A stretch of DNA of 64,000 nt, taken from assembly GCA_040756515.1 (NCBI GenBank), contig JBFLYW010000005.1, forward strand, positions 89,474 through 153,473, read 5' to 3'. The translations under genes and the position numbers were made by a program. Under the pieces are notes generated by a model. It was not told the origin of the DNA. It searched no databases and saw only the letters and a list, made by a program, of their open reading frames with translations. Source of the stretch: DSXH01 sp020724325. GTDB taxonomy: Bacteria; Bacteroidota; Ignavibacteria; Ignavibacteriales; Melioribacteraceae. This document shows positions 1-7,148 of the stretch, one piece after another (the first letter of the stretch is position 1; each line of letters begins with the position of its first letter).

Positions 1-14
1 TCTTAAAAAATTGA
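1..14 (+). CDS. Four-helix bundle protein, 3' end only
   Basis: The window opens inside the last four codons (residues LKN before a TGA stop) of a gene whose end is identical to that of the four-helix bundle gene ending at 4813 and the relic ending at 2665. The following ~140 bases also match the tails of those two copies, so this is the end of a third copy. Nothing about its function can be read here beyond that family match. Confidence 0.6.
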
Positions 15-43
15 TTTAATGATATTAACAAATTCTAAATTCT

Positions 44-153
44 TTTACTGATCACCGTTCACTGATTACTGTTCACCGTTCACTGATTACTGTTCACTGA
101 TCACTGATTACTGTTCACTGTTCACTGATTACTGTTCACTGTTTACTCATTAC
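44..153. repeat. Heptamer word array (WTYACTG)
   Basis: About 15 tandem 7-nt words of consensus WTYACTG (for example ATTACTG, TTCACTG, ATCACCG). The array is followed by a constant end block, ATTACCTACTTTGTCAC. The same array and end block follow the four-helix bundle gene copies at 2694-2762 and 4843-4950. Confidence 0.9.
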
Positions 154-190
154 CTACTTTGTCACCTTATATTTAACAGGCAGCTAATAA

Positions 191-1573
191 ATGTCACTCA
201 AACAAGAATTACTTAACAAGATTCACTCCAAATCAGCTGTAATTGGTATTATCGGAATGGGTTACGTTGGACTTCCGCTGGCTCTCACTTTTGCAGAAAA
301 AGAATTTAAAGTGATCGGATTTGATATTGATGAGAAGAAAATCCCATTTCTTAATTCAGGTCAAAGCTATATTAAACATATTCCATCTTCTAGAATCAAA
401 AGCCAGGTTTCATGTAATCTGTTTAATGCTACTTCAGATTTTTCGAAGCTGATGGATGTTGATGCTATTATCATCTGTGTACCAACTCCGTTAGATGAAC
501 ATCGTGAACCGGACCTTAGTTATATAGAAGAATCTGGACGGGAAATAGCGAAGTATTTAAGAGAGGGTCAGCTTGTTGCTCTTGAATCTTCAACTTATCC
601 AGGAACTACTGATGAAGTTCTATTGCCAATTCTTGAAAAAGGAATAAGTGCGGTGGTGGGCATTGAATTGGATGATGAAGAATCGATGAGCGTTCCAAAA
701 CGCAATATGAAAGTAGGCGAAAATTTCTTCCTCGCTTTTAGTCCCGAACGCGAAGACCCGAACAATCCTGATTTTACAACATCAACAATTCCTAAAGTAG
801 TTGGCGGTGTTACTCCTAATTGCCTAGAAGTTGCCGCAGCACTATATGATAAGGTGATTGTTGAAACCGTTGCCGTAAGCTCTGCACGCGCTGCAGAAGC
901 TACTAAACTTCTCGAAAATATTTTTCGCTCAATTAATATAGCGTTAGTAAATGAGCTCAAAATGGTTTTTGATCGAATGGGAATTGATGTGTGGGAGGTT
1001 ATCAGGGCAGCATCAACTAAACCGTTTGGATTTATGGAGTTTCATCCTGGTCCCGGACTTGGAGGGCATTGTATTCCAATTGATCCGTTTTATCTTACGT
1101 GGAAAGCAAGAGAGTATGATATTAGCACTAAATTCATAGAACTAGCCGGTGAAATAAACACTTATCAACCTTATTATGTTGTTGAAAAAACTAGAGATGT
1201 TCTCAACCATACAGGCAGGTCATTAAGTCAATCTAAGATTTTGCTGGTTGGAGTATCTTATAAGAGAAATATAGACGATATGCGCGAGTCACCAACTCTT
1301 AAACTGATAGAACTATTCCGTGCTAGAGGTTCAAAAATAGATTATTATGATCCTTATATTCCAAAGCTTCCACCAACACGTAAATACAATTTTGAAATGA
1401 AATCTGTCCCGTTCAACCATACGACTATAGAGTCGTACGATCTTATACTTATATCAACCGATCATGATTCAATAGATTACCAGCTAATAGCCGATAATGC
1501 AAAGTTGATAGTTGATACGCGAAATGTATTTGAGAGAATGGGGATTAAGAGTGATAAGGTTTATAAAGCTTGA
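191..1573 (+). CDS. wbpA: UDP-N-acetyl-sugar 6-dehydrogenase (WbpA/TviB type)
   Basis: Oxidises the C6 hydroxyl of a UDP-N-acetylhexosamine to the uronic acid with NAD, in the cytoplasm. The N-terminal Rossmann site GMGYVG spans residues 22-27. The central dimerisation domain ends in GLGGHCIPIDP with the nucleophilic Cys294, and the C-terminal UDP-binding part carries YKRNIDDMRESP. At 460 residues it has normal length. It fits the first step to UDP-GlcNAcA used for ManNAc3NAc-type sugars, and a relic of the next enzyme (WbpB-like) lies at 14846-15256. The ATG start at 191 places the Rossmann motif where the family has it. The exact hexosamine substrate cannot be read from sequence. Confidence 0.9.
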   Translation: MSLKQELLNKIHSKSAVIGIIGMGYVGLPLALTFAEKEFKVIGFDIDEKKIPFLNSGQSYIKHIPSSRIKSQVSCNLFNATSDFSKLMDVDAIIICVPTPLDEHREPDLSYIEESGREIAKYLREGQLVALESSTYPGTTDEVLLPILEKGISAVVGIELDDEESMSVPKRNMKVGENFFLAFSPEREDPNNPDFTTSTIPKVVGGVTPNCLEVAAALYDKVIVETVAVSSARAAEATKLLENIFRSINIALVNELKMVFDRMGIDVWEVIRAASTKPFGFMEFHPGPGLGGHCIPIDPFYLTWKAREYDISTKFIELAGEINTYQPYYVVEKTRDVLNHTGRSLSQSKILLVGVSYKRNIDDMRESPTLKLIELFRARGSKIDYYDPYIPKLPPTRKYNFEMKSVPFNHTTIESYDLILISTDHDSIDYQLIADNAKLIVDTRNVFERMGIKSDKVYKA

Positions 1574-1790
1574 TCAGGGTTGTAGAATAACTAAATTAGC
1601 GAAGGAAAAAGGCAAAAGGCAAAAGGAAAAGGGAAAAAGTGGAAGGATCAAAGAATGATTTATCCGAAAGATTATTTGATTTTGTAATTAAAACTTTAAA
1701 ATTAATCAGAAAAATAAAATATACTGAATCTAACAGAGTAATAATTTATCAGCTTTCCAAATCATCTACATCATCTGGTGCAAATTATTC

Positions 1791-2064
1791 ACCCCGTCAA
1801 ATATGAGACAAAATTATATTACATATGTTTTACAAAGTGAAATTGACAAAAAATTTTATGAAGGTTTCACGCAAAATCTCAAGAATAGGATTGAAGAGCA
1901 TAACTCCGGTAAAGTGAAATCTACTAAATCAAGAAGACCACTAATTGTTATTTATTATGAAGTATGTTATGATAAGCTAGATGCTGTTCACAGAGAAAAA
2001 TACTTGAAAAGTGCATATGGAAAAAGATACATTCAAAATAGATTAAAAAATTATTTGACGGGGT
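1791..2064 (+). mobile_element. Putative mobile unit: GIY-YIG ORF with 12-bp terminal inverted repeats
   Basis: ACCCCGTCAAAT at 1791-1802 is the exact reverse complement of ATTTGACGGGGT at 2053-2064. The left repeat directly abuts the ATG of the nuclease gene. The right repeat encodes its last residues (LTG) and the T of its stop codon. The unit consists of repeats plus ORF, with no room for a promoter. It lies within a conserved motif of a host gene. No target-site duplication can be read with certainty. Mobility is inferred. Confidence 0.7.
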
Positions 2065-2066
2065 AG
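1803..2066 (+). CDS. GIY-YIG endonuclease family protein
   Basis: This 87-residue single-domain GIY-YIG nuclease would cleave DNA with a divalent metal. Family landmarks are the first strand YITYVLQ (residues 5-11), the YIG-equivalent FYEGFT (18-23), the Arg29/His33 pair in NRIEEHN, KSTKSRRP, and Glu65 in REKYLK. All catalytic-type positions look present. The length is typical of short stand-alone members of the URI/UPF0213 type, which have no DNA-binding extension. The start is fixed by the left inverted repeat ending immediately before the ATG. No ribosome-binding site is evident, so translation may depend on the interrupted host message. Its job in the cell is unknown; element maintenance is an inference. 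Confidence 0.85.
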   Translation: MRQNYITYVLQSEIDKKFYEGFTQNLKNRIEEHNSGKVKSTKSRRPLIVIYYEVCYDKLDAVHREKYLKSAYGKRYIQNRLKNYLTG

Positions 2067-2397
2067 AGAAGCTCAGGCGGGGTCTTCGAAAGCTGATTTT
2101 AATAACAAAGTTAATATATCACTTAAAGAAATGAGAGTAACAAATTACTGGCTGAAAATAATTAAAGAATTACAATTAGCCCCGGTTGATGAAAATGAGT
2201 TTCTAATTAATGAATCCGAAGAATTAAAAAAAATACTTGGTAAAATAGTTTTTAAAACAAAATGAAATTGATCATTACTTTTATTTATTTCCTTTATCGT
2301 TTTATACTATCCCTTGCAGCCTTTTTATACTTTTCCCTTTATACTTTTTCCTTGATAATATACTTCACTCCTAAAATAAGAGAGGCAGTTGATATAA

Positions 2398-2665
2398 AGA
2401 GGAATTATTCAAAATCACAAATTAGATTGGACGTTCTGCAGTTTCAATTCAGTCGGATATTGCGGAAGGTGCTGCAAGAAACTACAAAGGTGAATTTAAA
2501 CAATTCTTATATATTGCTTTAGGAAGTTTATCAGAACTGGAAACCCAATTAATTATTTCGCGTGAGATCAATTACTTACATTTAGATGAATTTAATCTAT
2601 TAAATGAAAAACTGGAAACTATACGAAAACTCCTTATCGGCTTAATAAAATTCTTAAAAAATTGA
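2398..2665 (+). pseudogene. Four-helix bundle protein relic, second copy
   Basis: From 2398 the DNA is nearly identical to the 3' three quarters of the gene at 4460-4813, ending with the same LKN-stop. The 5' end is missing, replaced by T/C-rich sequence. An in-frame TAG interrupts the start of the region, and small changes destroy the RSAVSIPSN segment, so it is not translatable. The downstream array is shared as well. It is a decayed duplicate of the gene at 4460. Confidence 0.85.
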
Positions 2666-2693
2666 TTTAATGATATTAACAAATTCTAAATTC

Positions 2694-2762
2694 TTTTACT
2701 GACCACCGTTTACTGTTCACTGATTACTGATCACTGATTACTGTTCACTGTTTACTCATTAC
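2694..2762. repeat. Heptamer word array (WTYACTG), second copy
   Basis: Tandem 7-nt words followed by the ATTACCTACTTTGTCAC end block, as at 44-153. It sits directly after the four-helix bundle relic and is shorter than the other two copies. Confidence 0.85.
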
Positions 2763-2827
2763 CTACTTTGTCACTTATCTACATTACTCATTTTACACTT
2801 TAACAAAGAGCACCGGACTAAAAACTG

Positions 2828-3475
2828 ATGAATCATAAACTCTATGGTGTAATAACCGGCGATATTACACATTCTTCACTACTCTCGAAATCCGAGCGGA
2901 GAAAACTTCCAGCTGCTCTTACATCATATTATTCCTTGCTAAGAAAATATTTTAAGGATTCATTAAAAACTCCTATTGATCTATTCAGCGGAGATAGATG
3001 GCAGATACTGGTATATGGACCGTCTAAGGCTTTGCATATCGCGCTTGCACTTAAAATGCTTCTAAAATCCGGGATGAAGTGTAAAAGTATTGATTCAAGA
3101 ATTTCGATAGCTGTTGGAAGTATCGACTTTATTAATAAAAATAAAATATCTAAAAGTGATGGGGAAGCGTTCAGGGTTTCCGGCCGGCAGCTTGACGAAA
3201 TGAATGGTCTGCTTGCTATTTCTTTAAAGGGACCAGTCCAATTAGAGGGAATTGAAATTATTACCGGACTAATAGATTTTATTCTTTCGAAAATTACACC
3301 TAAACAGGCATTGGCACTATTCGGTGCATTGACAGGAATGAATCAATCGGCTATTGCACAATTATGGAAACCGCGTGTCAGCCAGCAGAGTATCAGTCTA
3401 CACCTTAAAAATTCCGGCTGGTATGCTGTGCTTAAAACACTTGTTTATATCGAAAACAAGCTTAAACACTTGTAA
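2828..3475 (+). CDS. SatD-family protein with C-terminal helix-turn-helix
   Basis: The N-terminal ~140 residues open with YGVITGDITHSS and continue through LFSGDRWQIL and SRISIAVG, the pattern of the SatD family, a cyclase-like fold of unclear activity. The C-terminal ~50 residues (ALFGALTGMNQSAIAQLW, then QQSISLHLKNSGW) read as a DNA-binding helix-turn-helix. It is followed after 56 bp by a DUF3307 membrane protein, a pairing known for this family, so the two probably form one unit. The region around its stop codon carries spaced CTTAAACACTTGT motifs that could be its own operator. The biochemical role is not established for the family. Confidence 0.75.
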   Translation: MNHKLYGVITGDITHSSLLSKSERRKLPAALTSYYSLLRKYFKDSLKTPIDLFSGDRWQILVYGPSKALHIALALKMLLKSGMKCKSIDSRISIAVGSIDFINKNKISKSDGEAFRVSGRQLDEMNGLLAISLKGPVQLEGIEIITGLIDFILSKITPKQALALFGALTGMNQSAIAQLWKPRVSQQSISLHLKNSGWYAVLKTLVYIENKLKHL

Positions 3476-3520
3476 TTACCAAATACAATATTAATCACTT
3501 GTAATAATGCTTAAACAAGT
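3431..3520. promoter_or_regulatory. Candidate operator: spaced CTTAAACACTTGT motifs
   Basis: Related words occur at 3431-3444 (CTTAAAACACTTGT), 3461-3476 (CTTAAACACTTGTAAT), 3496-3505 (CACTTGTAAT) and 3510-3520 (CTTAAACAAGT). The first two are exactly 30 bp apart, and CTTGTTT/AAACAAG form short inverted pairs. They straddle the satD stop and the gap before the DUF3307 gene, so they could bind the SatD helix-turn-helix. The first two are also coding sequence, so chance repetition of KLK codons is possible. Confidence 0.35.
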
Positions 3521-3531
3521 TTTCTAAAAGA

Positions 3532-4299
3532 ATGAATGATTTTATGACTTTGCGTAATTATTTTATTATTTCGCTTACCGCTTCTCATCTAGTAAGCGAC
3601 TTTCTTCTTCAGACTGGCAAGATGGCTGCTTCAAAACATAAACCAGTTCAATTCATTAAACACTTATTTATTACTGCTGCAGCTCTTTATATTATTACAG
3701 GCGCATTCCATATATGGATTCTGCCTCTTCTCTTTTTCATATTCCATGGAATAATAGATCTTCTGAAAATAAAACTATTCAAAAAAAACAATAAACAGCT
3801 GATTCCGTTTCTGTTCGATCAAATACTTCATTTAACCTCTATAGTTATCGCTGCCTTTGTAATCGAATATTATTCAACATCATCTTTAGCAGATGTTTCG
3901 TTTTGGATTAGACAATTTGGAGCTAATTATCTCTACTTTCTGTTGTGGTTATCAGCTATTATTCTAATAACACGGTTCGGCTCCCTCTTGGTTGATATGG
4001 CTGTTAAACCATTTCTTGAACAGATCGAAGCTGATAATTCTAAAAGAGGTTTTATTAACGGCGGGAAAATTATTGGAACACTTGAACGAATATTAATCTT
4101 CCTTTTTATAGTTTCGGATAATTTCTCTGCAGTGGGATTCCTAATTGCAGCTAAATCGATCTTCCGGTTCGGTGAACTATCTAATCCCGCTAACCGTAAA
4201 GAAGCCGAATATATTATAATTGGTACAATGATCAGCTTCCTGCTCGCAATAACTGTAGGATTAGGATTTAATTTGGCAGTTCGTTGGATAAGTGGATAG
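3532..4299 (+). CDS. DUF3307 multi-pass membrane protein
   Basis: A 255-residue protein with about six or seven hydrophobic segments. The first segments hold the DUF3307 signature (ASHLVSDFLLQTGKMA, then FHGIIDLLKI). A C-terminal pair of segments carries GFINGGKIIGTLERILIF, a signature shared by the family. It acts in the inner membrane; no reaction is known. It follows the SatD-family gene and is probably coupled to it. Starts at 3532 or at the internal ATG four codons later are equally plausible from sequence. Confidence 0.75.
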   Translation: MNDFMTLRNYFIISLTASHLVSDFLLQTGKMAASKHKPVQFIKHLFITAAALYIITGAFHIWILPLLFFIFHGIIDLLKIKLFKKNNKQLIPFLFDQILHLTSIVIAAFVIEYYSTSSLADVSFWIRQFGANYLYFLLWLSAIILITRFGSLLVDMAVKPFLEQIEADNSKRGFINGGKIIGTLERILIFLFIVSDNFSAVGFLIAAKSIFRFGELSNPANRKEAEYIIIGTMISFLLAITVGLGFNLAVRWISG

Positions 4300-4355
4300 G
4301 AGAAATGAGTGATTAGTGGAAGAGTAACAAAGGGCTGATGAATGAATATTAAAGC

Positions 4356-4451
4356 TGTAATGAGTGAGTAGTAATGAGTAATCAGTAATGAGTAATCAGT
4401 AATGAGTGATCAGTAATGAGTGATCAGTAATCAGTAATGAGTGATCAGTAA
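4356..4451. repeat. Heptamer word array in inverted orientation ([CG]AGTRAT)
   Basis: About 13 tandem 7-nt words such as CAGTAAT, GAGTGAT and GAGTAAT, the reverse complement of the WTYACTG words found downstream of the gene at 4460. An AGTAACAAAG block just outside at 4323 mirrors the CTTTGTCACT end block on the right side. Confidence 0.9.
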
Positions 4452-4459
4452 AGGGGGAA

Positions 4460-4813
4460 ATGAATAATCACAAAGATCTTGAAGTCTGGAAAAAAAGTAT
4501 TGAGTTTGTAAAAGATATTTATGAAAAAACTAGTTCTTTCCCAAAAGAGGAATTATTCGGAATCACAAATCAGATCAGACGTTCTGCAGTTTCTATTCCA
4601 TCGAATATTGCAGAAGGTGCTGCAAGAAACTACAAAGGTGAATTTAAACAATTCTTATATATTGCTTTAGGAAGTTTATCAGAACTGGAAACCCAATTAA
4701 TTATTTCGCGTGAGATCAATTACTTACATTTAGATGAATTTAATCTACTAAATGAAAAACTTGAAACTATACGAAAACTCCTTATCGGCTTAATAAAATT
4801 CTTAAAAAATTGA
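4460..4813 (+). CDS. Four-helix bundle protein (S23/IVP-like), intact
   Basis: A 117-residue protein of the family related to the protein encoded in 23S rRNA intervening sequences and to Avd of diversity-generating retroelements. Landmarks are HKDLEVWKKSIEFVKDIY at the start, RSAVSIPSNIAEGAARN (about 50-66) and EFKQFLYIALGSLSELETQ. It forms a homo-oligomeric basic bundle in characterised members; a nucleic-acid-binding role is inferred. A good GGGGGAAA ribosome site precedes the ATG. It is flanked on both sides by word arrays in opposite orientation. It is the only intact copy of three in the first 5 kb. Confidence 0.9.
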   Translation: MNNHKDLEVWKKSIEFVKDIYEKTSSFPKEELFGITNQIRRSAVSIPSNIAEGAARNYKGEFKQFLYIALGSLSELETQLIISREINYLHLDEFNLLNEKLETIRKLLIGLIKFLKN

Positions 4814-4842
4814 TTTAATGATATTAACAAATTCTAAATTCT

Positions 4843-4950
4843 TTTACTGTTCACCGTTTACTGTTCACTGATTACTGTTCACTGTTCACTGATTACTGTT
4901 CACTGTTCACTGATTACTGTTCACTGATTACTGTTCACTGATTACTCATT
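4843..4950. repeat. Heptamer word array (WTYACTG), third copy
   Basis: Tandem 7-nt words (TTCACTG, ATTACTG) ending with ATTACCTACTTTGTCAC. Together with the inverted array at 4356-4451 it brackets the four-helix bundle gene. Confidence 0.9.
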
Positions 4951-4989
4951 ACCTACTTTGTCACTTTTTAACTTCACTAAGACAATTAA

Positions 4990-5178
4990 TTGAATAACAA
5001 CTTAGAGAACTTGCCCATAAAATTCCTGACACCCCAGCAGAAGCTTGATGAGGCGTTAAAGTTATATTTTATCGCTCGTGAACTTAAAAAAGCTGGCATA
5101 AAACTGATGCATCCCGAGATTAGTAAAGAGGAACTTGAGAAAAAAATTTCCGAAATATTTTTAAATGCAAAATCTTAA
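4990..5178 (+). CDS. Small helical partner of the adjacent nucleotidyltransferase
   Basis: A 62-residue protein starting at TTG (no ATG is available in frame), with a pattern of QKLDEALKLYFIARELK, HPEISKEELEKKI and IFLNAKS, predicted all-helical. It overlaps the nucleotidyltransferase gene by 14 bp. A diverged homologue (57 residues, 11783-11956) sits in exactly the same arrangement before the second nucleotidyltransferase. The conserved order, overlap and size resemble toxin-antitoxin or AbiE-like two-gene modules. No function is known to me; a partner or antitoxin role is inference. Confidence 0.65.
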   Translation: MNNNLENLPIKFLTPQQKLDEALKLYFIARELKKAGIKLMHPEISKEELEKKISEIFLNAKS

Positions 5179-5731
5179 TCTCTTCTCAATTTATTTGGAT
5201 AAACTGGAAGATCTTCAGATCGATTATTTCATCACCGGTTCTGTTGCTTCTATTGTATATGGTCATCCTCGGTTAACACACGATATCGATCTGGTTGTCT
5301 TACTATATCCTGAGAAAATCAGTGAATTGATTTTAGCGTTCAATATTAATCAGTTCTATTGCCCGACTGAAGATATTATAAAAGAAGAAATTAATCGTGA
5401 GTCAAAAGGTCATTTTAATATTATTCACCATGAAACCGGATTCAAAGCTGATTTCTATTTAATTGGAAATGACCCGTTCCAGAAATGGGCAATGGATAAT
5501 AAAAAAAGTATCCGGTTTTATGATAAAAATATATTTATTGCCCCACCGGAATACCTGATAATTAAGAAATTAGAATTTTACAAGGAAGGAAATGGAGAAA
5601 AACATCTGTTAGATATCAAAGCAGTAGTTGAATATTCAGGGAGTCTGATAAATAATGATTTTCTAATGAATCAGATTAATAAAAGAGGTCTTTACGAATT
5701 CTGGTCTAAACTGGAGATTGGGAATCAATGA
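5165..5731 (+). CDS. Nucleotidyltransferase-fold protein (AbiEii/DUF6036-like)
   Basis: A 188-residue protein with the polymerase-beta-type nucleotidyltransferase signature: Gly25-Ser26 in FITGSVAS, then Asp40 and Asp42 in THDIDLVV, and a third acidic residue Asp96 in FKADFYLIG. These would bind metal and transfer a nucleotide to a protein or RNA partner. All three aspartates are intact here, in contrast with the paralogue at 11943. It is translationally coupled to the small gene at 4990. The second half and downstream spacer are almost identical in DNA to 12147 onwards. A toxin-antitoxin or phage-defence role is plausible but not shown. Confidence 0.75.
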   Translation: MQNLNLFSIYLDKLEDLQIDYFITGSVASIVYGHPRLTHDIDLVVLLYPEKISELILAFNINQFYCPTEDIIKEEINRESKGHFNIIHHETGFKADFYLIGNDPFQKWAMDNKKSIRFYDKNIFIAPPEYLIIKKLEFYKEGNGEKHLLDIKAVVEYSGSLINNDFLMNQINKRGLYEFWSKLEIGNQ

Positions 5732-6137
5732 GTATAAAAAGTTGTTTTGTTTATTGTCACATGCAAAACTCTCTTTTCGTTTTCCGAATTCCGTCTTCTG
5801 ACATCTGTTCTCCGATTACTGCTTCCGTTTTCCATCTTTGTCACTTTGTTACTTTGTAACTTTGTATCCTTGTTACTCATTACTCTTCACTTGTCACTCA
5901 TTACTCTTCACTTGTCACTGATTACTGAAAACTAAACATGAAACGCGCACTTATCACTGGAATTACCGGACAAGACGGCAGCTACTTAACTGAAATTCTA
6001 CTAGAAAAAGGATATGAAGTTCACGGAATTATAAGAAGAAGCAGCTCTTTTAACACTGGAAGAATCGATCACCTTTACAACAATCCAGAAATATTAAATA
6101 AAAAATTATTTCTTCATTATGGAGACGTTGTTGATAC
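5369..6137. repeat. Near-identical tract shared with 12147-12901
   Basis: About 770 bp covering the second half of the nucleotidyltransferase gene, the spacer and the first ~200 bp of gmd are almost identical to 12147-12901. Outside both borders the two loci remain homologous but clearly diverged. This is the footprint of a recent gene conversion or recombination tract laid on an older duplication. A second shorter patch of near-identity follows around 6357-6470 / 13121-13232. Confidence 0.8.
5820..5932. repeat. Low-complexity array before gmd
   Basis: Words such as CTTTGTCACTTTGTTACTTTG pass into two copies of the 21-bp unit CATTACTCTTCACTTGTCACT. This is the same word vocabulary as the heptamer arrays. 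It fills the spacer upstream of gmd and is copied, one unit shorter, before the gmd pseudogene at 12702. Confidence 0.8.
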
Positions 6138-7107
6138 AAGTAATCTGAACCGATTATTAGAAAAGATCGAACCTGATGAAATTTATAACTTAGCAGCACA
6201 AAGTCATGTTAAAGTATCATTTGAAATACCAGATTACACAGCACAAGTAGATGCACTCGGCACTCTCAGATTTTTGGATGCAATTAGAGAAACTGGATTA
6301 ACCAAGCAGACTAAATTCTATCAAGCTTCAACATCAGAACTATTTGGTAAAGCTCAGGAAATTCCTCAGAACGAAAATACTCCGTTTTATCCCCGCTCTC
6401 CTTATGGAGTAGCTAAGCTTTATGGATTTTGGATAGTAAAAAACTATCGTGAAGCTTATAATCTCTATGCATCAAACGGAATTCTTTTTAACCATGAATC
6501 ACCACGAAGAGGGGAAACATTTGTAACTCGTAAAATTACTCGTGCTGTCGCAAGAATAGTTTTAGGTCTGCAAGAGAAATTAATACTTGGGAACTTAAAT
6601 GCTAAAAGAGATTGGGGCTATGCACCAGAATACTGTGAGGGGATGTGGAAAATTTTACAGAATCCAAATGCTGAAGATTTTGTACTTGCAACCGGGGAAT
6701 CACATTCTATCCGGGAATATTGTGAAATTGCATTTAAAGAAGTCGGTATTGAACTTGAATGGAATGGCAAAGCTGAAAATGAAATCGGAATTGTTAAATC
6801 ATTTGACCCGTCTGTCATTCTGAGGACGGCGAAGCATGACGAAGAATCTAAATCAACCAATAAACCAAGCATTCTATTTGCTACTGATCACAGATCACCG
6901 ATAACTGATCACTCATCACCGATCACTGGAACACCAGTCATTTCCATTGACCCCGCATATTATCGGCCTACTGAAGTTGATTTTTTGATTGGTGATGCAT
7001 CAAAAGCAAAGAAATTATTGAATTGGCAGCCGGATGTTAAATTTGAAGAATTAATAAAGATTATGGTTAAATCTGATTTAGTTAAAACTCTCAAACGAGG
7101 TTATTGA
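5938..7107 (+). CDS. gmd: GDP-mannose 4,6-dehydratase with in-frame repeat insertion
   Basis: Converts GDP-D-mannose to GDP-4-keto-6-deoxy-D-mannose with bound NADP in the cytoplasm, the first step to GDP-L-fucose. The Rossmann motif GITGQDG spans residues 8-14, the STSELFG segment is present, and the catalytic pair is Tyr156/Lys160 in SPYGVAK. The C-terminal RPTEVDFLIGD segment is intact. At 389 residues it is about 40 longer than usual. The extra piece (about 6805-6935) lies just before the RPTEVD segment, reads PSVILRTAKHDEESK then TDHRSPITDHSSPIT, and is made of repeat DNA translated in frame. The site is probably a surface loop, so activity may be retained. It is followed directly by the GDP-fucose synthase gene. 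Confidence 0.93.
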   Translation: MKRALITGITGQDGSYLTEILLEKGYEVHGIIRRSSSFNTGRIDHLYNNPEILNKKLFLHYGDVVDTSNLNRLLEKIEPDEIYNLAAQSHVKVSFEIPDYTAQVDALGTLRFLDAIRETGLTKQTKFYQASTSELFGKAQEIPQNENTPFYPRSPYGVAKLYGFWIVKNYREAYNLYASNGILFNHESPRRGETFVTRKITRAVARIVLGLQEKLILGNLNAKRDWGYAPEYCEGMWKILQNPNAEDFVLATGESHSIREYCEIAFKEVGIELEWNGKAENEIGIVKSFDPSVILRTAKHDEESKSTNKPSILFATDHRSPITDHSSPITGTPVISIDPAYYRPTEVDFLIGDASKAKKLLNWQPDVKFEELIKIMVKSDLVKTLKRGY

Positions 7108-7148
7108 TCTGTGAAAATCTGTTTAATCAGTTTAATCTGTGTGCTATT

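Larger units (their letters stand above)
1639..2265 (+). pseudogene. Four-helix bundle protein gene interrupted by a GIY-YIG element
   Basis: From the GTG at 1639 the frame reads NDLSERLFDF and then STSSGANY up to 1788. The same frame resumes at 2068 with EAQAGSSKADF and runs to the TGA at 2263-2265. SGANYEEAQ...SKADF is the most conserved motif of the S23/IVP-like four-helix bundle family, so 279 bases (93 codons) have been placed in the middle of it. Without the insert the gene would encode about 115 residues, the usual length. The insert introduces a TGA just after its left end, so the host protein is truncated. The family is structurally known, but its stand-alone role is not. Confidence 0.85.

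Noticed and set aside
44..153. CRISPR or origin iterons in the heptamer arrays
   Set aside because: Words are 7 nt, directly tandem with variable positions, and recur inside coding genes; there is no dnaA or rep gene nearby.
595..960. 121-codon minus-strand frame inside the dehydrogenase gene
   Set aside because: Antisense to a clearly conserved gene, with no motif of its own; all supported genes in the window are on the + strand.
2262..2522. Open frame of 86 codons before satD
   Set aside because: It reads through T/C-rich spacer and the four-helix-bundle relic in the wrong frame; the relic's true frame matches 4460-4813.
5747..5935. 62-codon open frame rich in Leu/Ser/Thr before gmd
   Set aside because: It is the word array translated; its repetitive SLITLHL pattern mirrors the repeat and there is no family match.
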